Positions 21,882-32,440 of a stretch of 64,000 nt of DNA are shown here, in pieces. The notes under the pieces were generated by a model, which worked only from the letters and a program-made list of their open reading frames with translations, made no database searches and was not told the DNA's origin. A program made the position numbers and the translations under genes. The stretch is from Ananas comosus (Eukaryota; Streptophyta; Magnoliopsida; Poales; Bromeliaceae): positions 1,645,932-1,709,931 of the forward strand of contig NC_033636.1 of NCBI RefSeq assembly GCF_001540865.1. Reading direction: 5' to 3'. Every line of letters begins with the position of its first letter. The stretch's first letter is position 1.

Positions 21882-24315
21882 TGTCACGCCCCGGATTCCT
21901 CGTTCCCCGGGCACGCTAACAGACCCGCCGTATACATAGGAATTTCTCCTGTATACGAAGCGAAGCTGAACAAGAACCTAAAACCAATCACACTACAAAT
22001 AGTAGTATAGAGCTGCTAGAAAGAAATAAAACATATATAAATAAACACAGAATTTCACTATACATACATAACATCCAGGTGTACAAAACGCTCGCTCCAG
22101 CGAGATACAACATAAGTATGTATAAGAACTCAAAACTACCACTACATGTAGCTGGTATACTCTAGATCAGCAGCAACTGGGAAGGGATCTAACTCGCGAC
22201 TCCTTTTCCGCGGTCTAAATCAGCAACGGCAGCAGTCGAAGAAGAAGGCTTTGCAAAAGATTTCAATAATTGGGCGTGAGAACTACTGTAAAAAGAAGTA
22301 GTCCTCAGTGGGTACTGCTACCGACCTCAACGGCTCACCCACTAAGTTTACAGATGTATGCTTAAATGATAGTAAGAAAACTGAAAACAATCTACAGCTA
22401 CATATCACTATACTATCATGGTTCGACACTACTCTCTGTAGAATAAAACAAGCTCAGACCCAAACTCACTAGGGACTGTAAACATACCCATCCCAGGGAC
22501 TGTGAGCACACCCGTCCCGCCTGTCGAAGCTATACGGCTACCTCCATACTAAACAGTTCATGGAGAGTAAGTCCAACTAGGACACAACGACACCAACGCG
22601 AACGCACAAAGCTCGACTCCGGAATGGCACTCGTGGGCGCTACCCAACCGAGTATGCAAGCGTGTCTTTGTCGAGCTCAATCAGGCTCTCACAGGCTAAA
22701 GTCAAGTAAACAGGGTCTAACAGATCTAACAACTAAACTCACGTGCCCTCGGCACAATCTGATGCCAAAACAGCAATCTGGGTCCACCGTCAACCCCGAT
22801 GGCACCTGACAGTCCGAAACAGTCTAGACACTGCTGTAAAAATAAGCTCGGCATCTCAGCACAAGCGTAAATACATTCTAAACTATCCGGAATATTCACC
22901 ACTCTCAAAACTGTGGTGACACCAACAACCCACGGCCCCTAGAGCTAAATCTGGTAGTTTAAGCATATGACGGTGTAAAATCAGCAGTTTTCTCCTAAGT
23001 CAAAACTAAGTCCAACATATATATTTAATCAATATTTCAAGCTCCCAATTCAGATTCTACTAAGCATGCAAATCATAAATTTGAGCTAATTACATTAATC
23101 AAACCGATAACGATACATGTCGACAATATTACTTAGATGAAAAATTCGCCGAATTCGGTAAGCATCACAATTAACCCACCTCTTGCGTAACTCCACGGCA
23201 ATAAGAAGGTCACAAAAGCATTGGTAATCTCTGTTGTAATCACCACAGGACTAGCAGTAAACCTCCTCAAAGATCTGAACATCAAAACCCAACAAATTGC
23301 ATTATAACCCAAAAATTCAGTACTTAAGCTTAACTTCCCTCAATATCAATGTCAACTTCACCTTCTAATACTCAAATCTGGTGAAGTAAGGTTCCAAATC
23401 CAAGGGAGAGTGATAGCACACAAGGCCCAGGTAGCAATTTCAGCTCCCTCCAAAGATTGCATCAAGAAAGTCCAGAAAAACTCACAATCAGGTCTAAACC
23501 ACCAGCAGCAAAGAGAACACGAAATTGACCAAGATAACCTCAATCAAATTCTATCAAATTGGGCTCCACGGATTCCACTTGAAGTCTAAAATCCAACAAA
23601 CCAAGTTTCACCGCAATCCGACCTTCCTACATCGCACACGAGTCGAAACACCGAAGGTTGCTGCTGGAAATCTGTAGAATCAGTTCTCCTCAAGCTTGGA
23701 TTGTGGACTTTGGAGTAAATTGGAAAGTTTAGAAGGGTTGAAATGCAAATTATGGGTTCTCTATGAAGAAGGGAGGAAAAGAGCTCACCAGGGACGTACT
23801 CCCTCTATTTATAGGGTGATAGGATGATCCAATAAACCCTAGGAACAAAAGCTGTTAAACTGCTCACTCTGCAGGAACGGCCACTTTCGGGCGCCCAGAA
23901 CCCCTTTCTGGGCGTCCGAAACATCCAGGCTGCTCAAATGCTCCCCTTAGGTTCCTCTGCCGGCGGTCTGCTGCCCCCATATCCGGCTCCGGCGGACCTC
24001 ACCTACCACCAGCCACGTGTCAGCACAAACGATACTCACGATGTGAACTTTTGGACCCACTTCCGGGCGCCCAAAACCAGGATCCGAATTGGCTTCTAGT
24101 TCTGCCTAGTTCTGCACTCAAGTTCTGGGCGCCCCAAACCTATTCTGGGCGCCCGAATCAGGCAAAACTCCAGTTTTTGCTTATTTGAGTGCGCCGAGTC
24201 CATTTCTGCATCCATTTCGTGCAAAAACTACTCGGACTCAGTTCGACACTCTCTAGATGTGTCGACCAGTCACTAGTACTGTAGCCAATCCTATTCAGAC
24301 CTCTAAAACACTACA
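21882..24315 (-). repeat. Probable solo LTR of a chromovirus, 2.43 kb
   Basis: Begins TGTCACGCCCCGGATTCC and ends AAAACACTACA, i.e. TG...CA. The opening shares the plan of the complete chromovirus LTR (TGTCACGCCCCG, then GGGCACGC-AACAGAC, then a TCCCCTGT-like block) but is a different family. Length is close to that of the complete element's LTRs. No partner LTR, primer site or internal domain adjoins it. I could not find a matching 5-bp duplication (AAATA on the left, TCATT on the right). Near the right end are repeated GGGCGCCC palindromes (23885-24155). An open frame at 22624-22809 shows no domain. Confidence 0.65.
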
Positions 24316-24499
24316 TCATTTAATTTTAAATTTAGATAGAGAGAGAGTGAGAGAGGGGGGGAGGGTATAAAATTTAAAATCTAATATTTAAAACCTAAAA
24401 TTTTAAAATTTAAATTGTAAAATTTTAAATTTTAGTTTTAGTAATTAAAATAAAATATAATCCAAACCCTGGATCGAAAGCTCCAATCCCCTACCTCCA
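24316..24499. other. GA-repeat and AT-rich tract
   Basis: Contains a GAGAGAGA tract (24338-24365) followed by AAATTTAAAATCT-like repeats. This is the continuation of the AT-rich tract left of the solo LTR. Confidence 0.5.
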
Positions 24500-24577
24500 A
24501 TGGCAACGCGTCGCGTCCTCTCCTCCCTTCTTCTCTCCTCTGCCCGCATATCGTCGGCGCCCGGCCGTGCCGCGACT
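24500..24577 (+). pseudogene. Mitochondrial presequence-like fragment, ATP synthase beta type
   Basis: ATG at 24500-24502 opens a frame starting MATRRVLSSLL, followed by a Ser-, Arg- and Ala-rich stretch to 24577, 26 codons in all. The Arg/Ser/Leu-rich, acid-free start resembles the targeting peptide of plant mitochondrial F1-ATPase beta subunit (family knowledge, from memory). The frame runs into the N at 24578, after which nothing similar follows. It may be a captured or truncated exon, or a real exon cut by an assembly join. The family assignment rests on a short, fast-evolving sequence. Confidence 0.4.
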
Positions 24578-24578
24578 N
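24578..24578. other. Undetermined base (probable assembly join)
   Basis: Single N at the abrupt change from GC-rich coding-like sequence to AT-rich non-coding DNA. Unlike the other two gaps I see no duplicated flanks. Confidence 0.6.
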
Positions 24579-24977
24579 AGGTCTTGATGAAACCCAACCT
24601 GAAAATCTCTTTGTGTAAATGAAAAAAACTAAATATCAAGCAACTTGTGCAAATTTGGTTTTAGAACTGGGTTTTTTTGAAGAGCTAAGTTTGTTTTTTG
24701 ACGGCTCAAAACTTGTGTAATGCAGTTCATATATATGATTCATCATGTAATTTTTTTTAAAAAAATACTTATTGTTTATTTTGCGGTAAATTTTTTCTTG
24801 GAAAGGAAAATTCAGATATAACCTACATAGGATTTTTTAATGTACAGAACAAATGACAAATTAGAATAATAACAAATTAGATTTTAAATAAAATATAGTA
24901 TTTTAAGTCATTCTTTGATTACGATCAGATAAACAAACTAATAAATAAAAATTAATTTACATGCAAAAATTGTTTTC

Positions 24978-25687
24978 TAAGACTGCATTTGGTTTGGCTA
25001 TAAATAAGAACTGCTTAGTTTAGAGACACATATAAATTCGGGTATAAACAGAAACTAGAACAATTTTACGTTTGGATGAAAATTGAATTATTCCTAGAAA
25101 TAAGGTAAATAGTGTTTGAATAGTCAAATTGGAACAAATTGACATCAAAATATTACTTAAAATTAATTTAATAAATTAATAAACTTATTAGCTATAAATA
25201 TTGTATAAGATAATAAAAATATATTAATTAATTAATTAATTATAAAAAATTTAACATTTTAACTAGTTAGTAAATTATTTTAGCTAGATAACTAGTAAAA
25301 AAATTAATTAGATTAATAGAAATATTAATAGTTGATTAATATAAATATTAGTTATGGATAAATATATTAAATTATTAATAATTAATTATAAATAATAAAT
25401 TAATTAATTATTTTATTATTTAAGCAATAAATAATAATTTAAATATATTAATTAGATTAATTAATAATTTAATATCATAATTAAAATTTGATTTAAACTT
25501 TAATTAACCTTGTGCTCCTGAGAACAAGCTTGTTTCAGGAAAAAGGATGGAACAGCAGCTCTAGTCTTATATCAGCTTATTTCAAGAACCTGAGAACTAC
25601 TGTTCTCGGATACAAAACACAGCATTTGGGAACAAAAGGGGGAACCAGGATTTATTCCCCCTTGTTCCCAAACCCAACACTGCCTAA
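24978..25687. mobile_element. PIF/Harbinger-like MITE with TAA duplication, 704 bp
   Basis: Element 24981-25684 flanked by TAA on both sides (24978-24980 and 25685-25687). Termini GACTGCATTTGGTTTGG and, inverted, GGCAGTGTTGGGTTTGG match imperfectly. The interior has AATTAATTA-rich repeats. Same size class and TTTGG-type ends as the MITEs at 17754 and 57279, but clearly a different subfamily. Confidence 0.6.
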
Positions 25688-26864
25688 ATGTATACCTGTG
25701 GAACAGGTGTATATATAGATAATATAATTTCCAAAAGTACCTCTGTTTATTACAACTTTAAAGGGGTAAATGTGTAATTTCTATTTTAGCAAGGATATGC
25801 ATGCAAAAGTTCCATTTTATTTGGGTGATTGCTACTTGTACATCCCAAAAAGGGTGTTTTACTTACACCTTATCTAGGATGCTATCTCTAGGCATATTGG
25901 TCTTTTATTTTAGTGGTGCTGCCTCTACGGCCTTTTAGGCTGTGATCTCTAAGGGCCAACTTGTAAAAACTTTTCTTATCATTTTTTAAAATTACTAAAA
26001 ATAAAAAATATCGGATTAATCAGCTCTATTTGCCATAGGATTGCGGGTTGTAAAGAGTATAGTCGTCTATAGCTGTAGATGAAGTATTTCTTATTTTATT
26101 TTGGGTTAATTGCACATTTGGTCCTCAAACTATTAGGATGGTAATACTTTGGTCTTTAAATTTTAATTTGTTGCAATTTTTCTACTCAAACTTTCTTTAA
26201 TTGATTAAATACCGATATATCGCTAACATACATGTGATATAGTAGTATTATAACTGATGATCCACCAACTAAAGATGCTACATCACTTTTACATCAATGA
26301 AACGTTAAAATTTGGCTAACTAAATTGGAGTGTGAGACTTGATTAATATAATAATTTTAAAAATTCGAACTAGAAATTATAACAAATTAAAGTTTGAGGA
26401 CCAAAGTGCCACCTTTGATCGTTCGATTATTGATATTGAAAAATTATAAAATTTGATTTCTAGATAGTTTAAATAGTCTAGATAATATTCAATAGTGTCG
26501 ATCGTCGATTTAGAGACTTATCATCAAAAACACCTAGGAGGAAAGGCACAGGAACTTGGAAAAAGGTCATGGGAACTTGGAAAAAGACCTAGGAGGAAAA
26601 GCAACCAACCAACCCTCATTTCCATTGTTTGGAAAAGAAGAGATGAGTTGGAGTTTTTATGATTTATTTTGGGAGTTTTTCCAAATGAGGTTTTTGGAGA
26701 TAATAACTTGGATAGAACTCCTCCTTTAGGATTTCTTGTAAGTCTCAAGAGTTTAAGAAGCATCTTCAAAAGGGTTTTCAAGTTTAGATAGAAAAATTAC
26801 CAAAATGGATTTGATCTTTGTCTAAAGTATTTTATTTCTATACATGCTATCTAGAGTAAAAGTA
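25688..26864. mobile_element. Non-coding DNA containing a small inverted-repeat MITE
   Basis: Mostly featureless. 26111-26411 is bounded by inverted repeats: TTTGGTCCTCAAACT is perfect on both ends, within a 21-base match, so it is probably a 300-bp MITE of unknown superfamily. An open frame at 26524-26781 on the minus strand has no recognisable domain. Confidence 0.5.
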
Positions 26865-27509
26865 GGCTATGTGGATCGTAAGCACTAACCAACTATCCTA
26901 CAAGCGCGTGTTGGTAGGAAAGGCACACTCATCGCACATAAGGGCTCAACAACAACGCTCACTGGTTTCGACCTAACTCAACTCACCTGGACGTTGGGTC
27001 TATTGTTGAGCCTCTTACTGTTAGGTCTTTTGTAGACCACACCTCTACTCAACTTATTAGGCTCACCCAACTTAACTTATTAGTCTCCTGGGCTTATTGT
27101 CATAGGACAGAAAGTTGGACCTATTTTAGCCCACTAGTAAATAGCCAACAATCCCCTCCCCCTTCCAACACCTGCATCGTTAATGCAGCATGTGAGAATC
27201 AAACCCGCGTCACTGGCTCTGATACTACATGTAGATCGTACGCACATGTAGATCGTACGCACTAACTAACTATCCCAAAAGCTCGAGTTGATAGGTAGGG
27301 CGCATCCATCGCACTTAAGGGCTCAACCATAAGGCTCACGGGCTTTGACCTGACTCAACCCACCCGAACATTGGGTCTATTGTTGGGCCTCTTGCTGTTA
27401 GGTTTCTTGTGGACCACACCTCCACTCAACTTATTAGTCTTCTGGGGCTATTGACATGGGGCAGGAAGTTGGACCTATTTTAGCCTACTAATAAATAGCC
27501 AATAGGCAA
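26865..27509 (-). mobile_element. Second TRIM type, LTRs about 280 bp, internal domain 79 bp
   Basis: Left LTR 26870-27150 (TGTGGATCG...AGCCAACA) and right LTR 27230-27504 (TGTAGATCG...AGCCAATA) are direct repeats. The internal region 27151-27229 is only 79 bases yet holds both priming sites: read on the minus strand, a primer site TAGTATCAGAGCCAG inside the right LTR and a purine tract GGAAGGGGGAGGGGAT before the left LTR. The right LTR begins with a duplicated TGTAGATCGTACGCAC. Flanks GGCTA and GGCAA are a likely target duplication with one mismatch. No coding capacity. Confidence 0.8.
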
Positions 27510-27765
27510 AAACTTGATAAGCTGCATGAGAAAAGCTTTGAAAAAATCATGAGGACATATGGGAATATAATCTAGCATGGAGGGTCTCTTATATTTTTGC
27601 CATGTCATTTTTGTAGCACACTCCATGAATAAGTAGAATCCTAAGATTAAACATAGTAGAAAACCTATAGTGATAAATATGGTTATTCATAGGCAAACTA
27701 TGAGAACTCGATGTAGAGAACAAATAAACATGTGAATAAACTCAGTGGATAGCCTTAGTGATAAT
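27510..27765. other. Unassigned DNA between TRIM and gypsy fragment
   Basis: No coding or repeat structure recognised. It may be diverged integrase-region DNA of the adjacent gypsy element. Confidence 0.3.
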
Positions 27766-30426
27766 TAGAATTTGTAGATCTTGGCGCCTCGCGGATGTAT
27801 ACTATATATGGATTGATGAGCTTTTTTCAAAATCTCGTAGTAGATTTTGTTGTCCATGAGCACACACCACTGATATTAAAATCAAAGAGTGCCCCCTAAG
27901 TCCACACTAAACTCATTGATTTACCTACTCCCAATATCGCGGTGCACCTTTTGGAGCTCTGGGTCTAGGATTATTTTTTCTTTATTCTCTTCAACAAGGT
28001 CAGCTGAATCACTAAAGTCATGAGTGTTGGGGGCGGGGAGGAGGGCGCCCAGAGTTACAACTTTCAAGTCCAATTGCCACATCTCCATAAGCAACTGCAG
28101 CTAAACCATGATCATCATCATGAAGTTATTCACAGATTTCCTGTTGAGTGTATTAGCCACCATATTAGCTTTTTCCTGATGATACAAGACGGTTATGTCA
28201 TAATCTTTTAATAGCTCTAACCATCTCCATTGTCTCAGATTAAACTCTTTCTGATTGAATAAGTATTTCAAGTTTTTGTGATACATATAAACCTCACAAC
28301 ATTCTCCATGCAAGTAGTATCTCCACAACTTAAGTATGAAGACTACTGTCACTAGCTCCAAGTCATAGGTGTAATAAGTTTGCTCATAATTATTCAACTA
28401 ATGGGGGGCACAAGCAATGACCTGCCTATGTTGCATCAACATGCACCTAAGACCATGTCATGACGCGTCACTGTACACCATGAAGTCCTCCTTCATAACT
28501 ATCAAGGCAAGGATTGGAGTTGGGGTCTACTTATCCTTCAATTCTTTGAAGCTTTGATCAAAATCCTCACTCCAAAAGAGTTTGGTCCCCTTATGGTAAG
28601 GCACTTCAGTGGACCGAAATCTTAAAAAATTCCTCCACGAGCCACCGAAAATACTCTACAAGCTTGAGAAAACTATGTACCTTGGTTACATTCGTCGGTG
28701 GGGCCAATTCTTTATTTCCTCAACTTTCTTCGAGTTGACAGATACTCTATTTTCAAAAATCACATAATCCATAAAGGTGACCTTACGATTCCAAAAGTCA
28801 CACCTCTTCAACTTGGATTATTCTCCTAAAGAACTTGTACCACTATTCGAAGATACTCTTCATGTTCTTCATCACTTTAGGAGTAGATCAGGATATCATC
28901 AATAAACACTATGACAAATTGGTCCAGCAAGGACTTTAATACATTGTTCATTAAATCCATGAGCATTGTGGAGGCACTAGTGAGCTCAAACGACATTACT
29001 GTTGATTCATAGTGTCCATATTGTGTTTGAAACATAGTCTTATGCATATCCTCCAGCTTAACCTTTAGTTAGACATAATCAGATTGCAAGTCGATCTTCG
29101 AATATACCCGAGACCCTTGAAGTTGATCAAATAGGTCATCAATATGGGGTAATTATTTATTCTTGATAGTAACTTTATTTAGCTCATGGTAGTCCACACA
29201 CAACTGTAGCGAACCATCCTTTTTCCTCACATACAGCACCAAGACTTCCTCAGGCAATATACATAGTTTGATGAAGCCTTTGTAGTAAATCTTGTAACTG
29301 AGCTTTCAACTCTTTTAACTCAGATGGTGCCATCCGATATGAAGCCTTTGAAATTAGAGTGTTCTCAGAAATAAGATCTATCGCAAACTCGATTTCTCGT
29401 CCGATGGCATCCCAAGTAATTTTGTCCGAAAAACATTCAGGTACTCTTGGATTATAGGGATGTCCTTGAGTGCAGAAATTCCTTTTCGATCTTTCACCAT
29501 TGTCGCTAAGTAGGCAATACAGCCACAATTAATCAACTTCTTTGCGCGTGACATAGATATCATAATAGCAAAGAGTGAGATTTTACACCCTCAATACACA
29601 AGCTTCTATTGTCCCGATTTTTGAAATGTTACCACTCAACTCTCACAATCAATTGTCCTACCATACTTTGAGAGTTAGTCTATTCCCAAAACTAGATCAA
29701 ATCCCTTCATTCGATTCAATACCAGTAGATTCGCCGGTGTAATCCAATCACCTATTCTCACGGGGCAGGCGAGAGATATCTCCATGATACAAAAAGTAAG
29801 CTCGGGCACCTGTACCTATCTAATATGTACGGTCTCTACTATACTCATCCCATATATAATAGCAAATGATAGACTAATAAATGAATGTGATGCTCTTGTA
29901 TCAAATAATGGTTGACATCTTATTTCACTAAGTAATATAATACCTGTCACGACGTCCTCTGTAGCAGTAGGTTTCTCCACCCAAGTCATGAACAAATGGC
30001 TGCTCAGTGCCTATCATGAACTCCCTAACTGACGCGACGTCGATGTGTGTCTCGCATATATTATCACACGTAGGATACTCGCAAACTGTCTTGGAGAAAG
30101 AAGCAAGGATGCAACCGATGGGGCCCGGCCATCATCCTGTGGGCAATCATACCGCATGAAACCCGGCTACCTGCATTTTGAAGCATTTGCCCTCTCGCTG
30201 TCCACACTGATGCCGTTTATGAGAGCCACTGCAAATGACATACCTCACTAACGATTGAGTAGTGGATAACTCCAGGACTCAAGATTGCAAATGCGAATGC
30301 TTCGGTTGTCACTTAAAGCTTGATTGACCACCTGAACTACCTGACGGTCACTTTTTCTCCTTTTCTTTGTCGTAAGATTTGTGCTCTTCTCACGCAATGG
30401 CATTGCTTTCTTTGTCGTAAGATTTA
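27766..30426 (-). pseudogene. Decayed Ty3/gypsy pol (left part of split element)
   Basis: Minus-strand remnant of a chromovirus-like pol, split from its gag by the copia element on the right. Recognisable pieces from right to left: protease near 29890-29906 where the catalytic DTG has become DTR; the reverse-transcriptase leader [16 protein letters not shown] (about 29325-29280); scattered reverse-transcriptase blocks 28440-29230; RNase H 28101-28397 with the TYYTYDLELV and YMYHKNLKYLF blocks; an integrase zinc-finger start near 27790-27830 (YSIHPRGAKIYK). Sequence beyond about 27766 is not integrase. Many stops and frameshifts. It is much more degraded than the element at 1015-11061. Confidence 0.8.
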
Positions 30427-31059
30427 CAACCTGCTCTAATACCGACTGCTGTAAATACGGTACCTATGTTGGGATTCTGCAATGAAAGCGTCAAATCAGA
30501 TTTTTTTTACTATAAATCCGTCTTCTCAGCAAAAACTGATACAATCACAAAAGAGAAAAACAACCAAACAGAAAAATATATAGGTGAAATAAGATTCACT
30601 AATCAAGAGAAGATTACATCTGACTTCTCTTCTGCAGCAGAGTAGTTTCAGTCTAAGCCCTCATTCTGAATCTCCCACCCTTCTTTCATTTTTTATAAAC
30701 GTAAAAGACTTCTCTCTTGTTTTCTCTTTATGCACCCATGCACAAGACGCACTCAATCATGGCCAACTCTCTCCCTGATACGGACACCACCAAAGAGCTT
30801 TCCACTTGGCCATATTTTCCCTTTGAAGCTTCAACCGTACAACTTTAGGCTTCAACTCCTTAATGTTTTATATATTATGCTCAATCAAAGATGTACCGAA
30901 ATCTAATATAATTAGGAATCCTACTCTAATTAATATTTAAATCTTAATTAATTTATCTCCAATAGATTTAAATATTAATCCTAATTCAGCTAGAAATCAA
31001 CTACAAATCTAACCAAATCCTAATAATCTCCACCTTGATTTGATTTATAGTCTTCAGGA

Positions 31060-32440
31060 GCTGCTTCACCTTGAGCTTGTCTCCTCCGCTCGCTGTCGCC
31101 GCATTCGCCACTCCACTTTGAGCAACTACACCTCTGCGAACTTTTGAAACCCAAACTGATTTTTCTCATATTTTGACTATGCTACCGTTCAGAACATATA
31201 TGTTCCCGTGCATGTTCGCCTCGCACATGACGCGATCTCGTTTTCAGACCCTCGTAGCTCCACCTGAAGTAGAAAAATCGCAACTTTTCAAGTTAATTCA
31301 ATGTGCCTAATGAGATCAAATTTCAGCTCAAATCAGGAATGTTCTGCACATCGATCTGTCAGTGTCCTCACGACCCCATCGTGTGTTTAGATCTCCACTA
31401 TGCCAACTCCCACAACTTTGCATGTCGTTCCATTTCCTATCAGAGCCTTTCCAATATTAATCGCCTTATAGGTATCAAAAGACTCCTTCTCCAGTCAGAC
31501 CTGAAAGGAGCATGTTGAGTGGATCACCCACACATCATCCAAAATTTCAGCACCTGCGGTCCCTGCATAAAGCACATCGTAATCGATCACCTTCGATCCT
31601 ACCGCCTATGATATCCCTGATGTCTCCTCATCCTGGTTCACAACAATTTTCCTCTTCTGCCACTTCAACTCCTTTAGATCATTCTAAAGTTTCTGACAGT
31701 TGCACTTTATGTGTCCTTTCTTGTGATAGTAGAAACACTCTACTTCAAATAGTGGCTTATTCTATCTATCTCTCGTCGCCAATATTTTTGTCTCCTACTT
31801 TGCTTTTACCACCAAAGCTGTATCCCGGCTCTACATACTGGACTCCTAAGTCATCTTCTGCATCTCATTCGAGTGAAGCACCGTCATGACCATTTTAATG
31901 CTTATGGTTTCCTTGCCATAAAGCAAAGTGGTCACCAGATGCTCATATGCCGCCGGTAGTGAAGATAGTAGAATTAGTGCCTTGTCTTCTTCATCTAAAT
32001 TCACTCCGCTACTGGTCAACTAGGCCACGACTTTACTGAACTCATTTAGATGTTAGGCTTGCCGCTTGCTGTATCCGCAGCGTGAGCAGTCACTGCTTTA
32101 GATACAACCTAGTCGTCAAGGACTTGGTCATGTACAAATCTTTTGATTTCTTCCATAATTTTGTTAGCATCAACTGACTGACTATATTGTAAAGAACCTC
32201 ATCTGTAAATAATAGATGAAGCGCACTCAGCGCATTCCGCTCCATCTTTTTCAATACCGTATCCATGACCTTCGTCGGCTTTGCTTTTTTTTTTTTTCTG
32301 TTTATTGTCTCGTCCAACTCTCATTGTAGGAGGATCGCCTCGTACTTTAATCTGCCAAAAGCCAAAATTGTTCTTTCCATCGAACTTCTCGATTTTGTTT
32401 GAATTTTGTGACCATCTTTGTCGGTCTCTCCTAAGAATTG
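31060..32440 (-). pseudogene. Copia gag-protease remnant
   Basis: Gag of the UBN2/copia type is readable at 32090-32317 (the DEVLYN and LYMTKSLT-RLYLKQ blocks). A nucleocapsid zinc knuckle follows at 31696-31737 as CFYYHKKGHIKCNC, the second Cys of the CCHC pattern being replaced by Tyr. Protease-region blocks such as IPDLS-NLISLGTLN lie further left (about 31200-31300) with stops. The sequence then runs straight into the polypurine tract, so the pol genes have been deleted. Confidence 0.75.

Noticed and set aside
22624..22809. 61-residue frame inside the solo LTR
   Set aside because: No domain, and LTRs of this group do not encode proteins.
24500..24640. A complete nuclear gene starting at 24500
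   Set aside because: After the N the sequence stops within a few codons and turns AT-rich; only a fragment can be supported.
26524..26781. 85-residue minus-strand frame with Leu/Lys-rich start
   Set aside because: No recognisable motif, no conserved context, and its sequence contains internal AGGAGGAAA repeats; probably chance.
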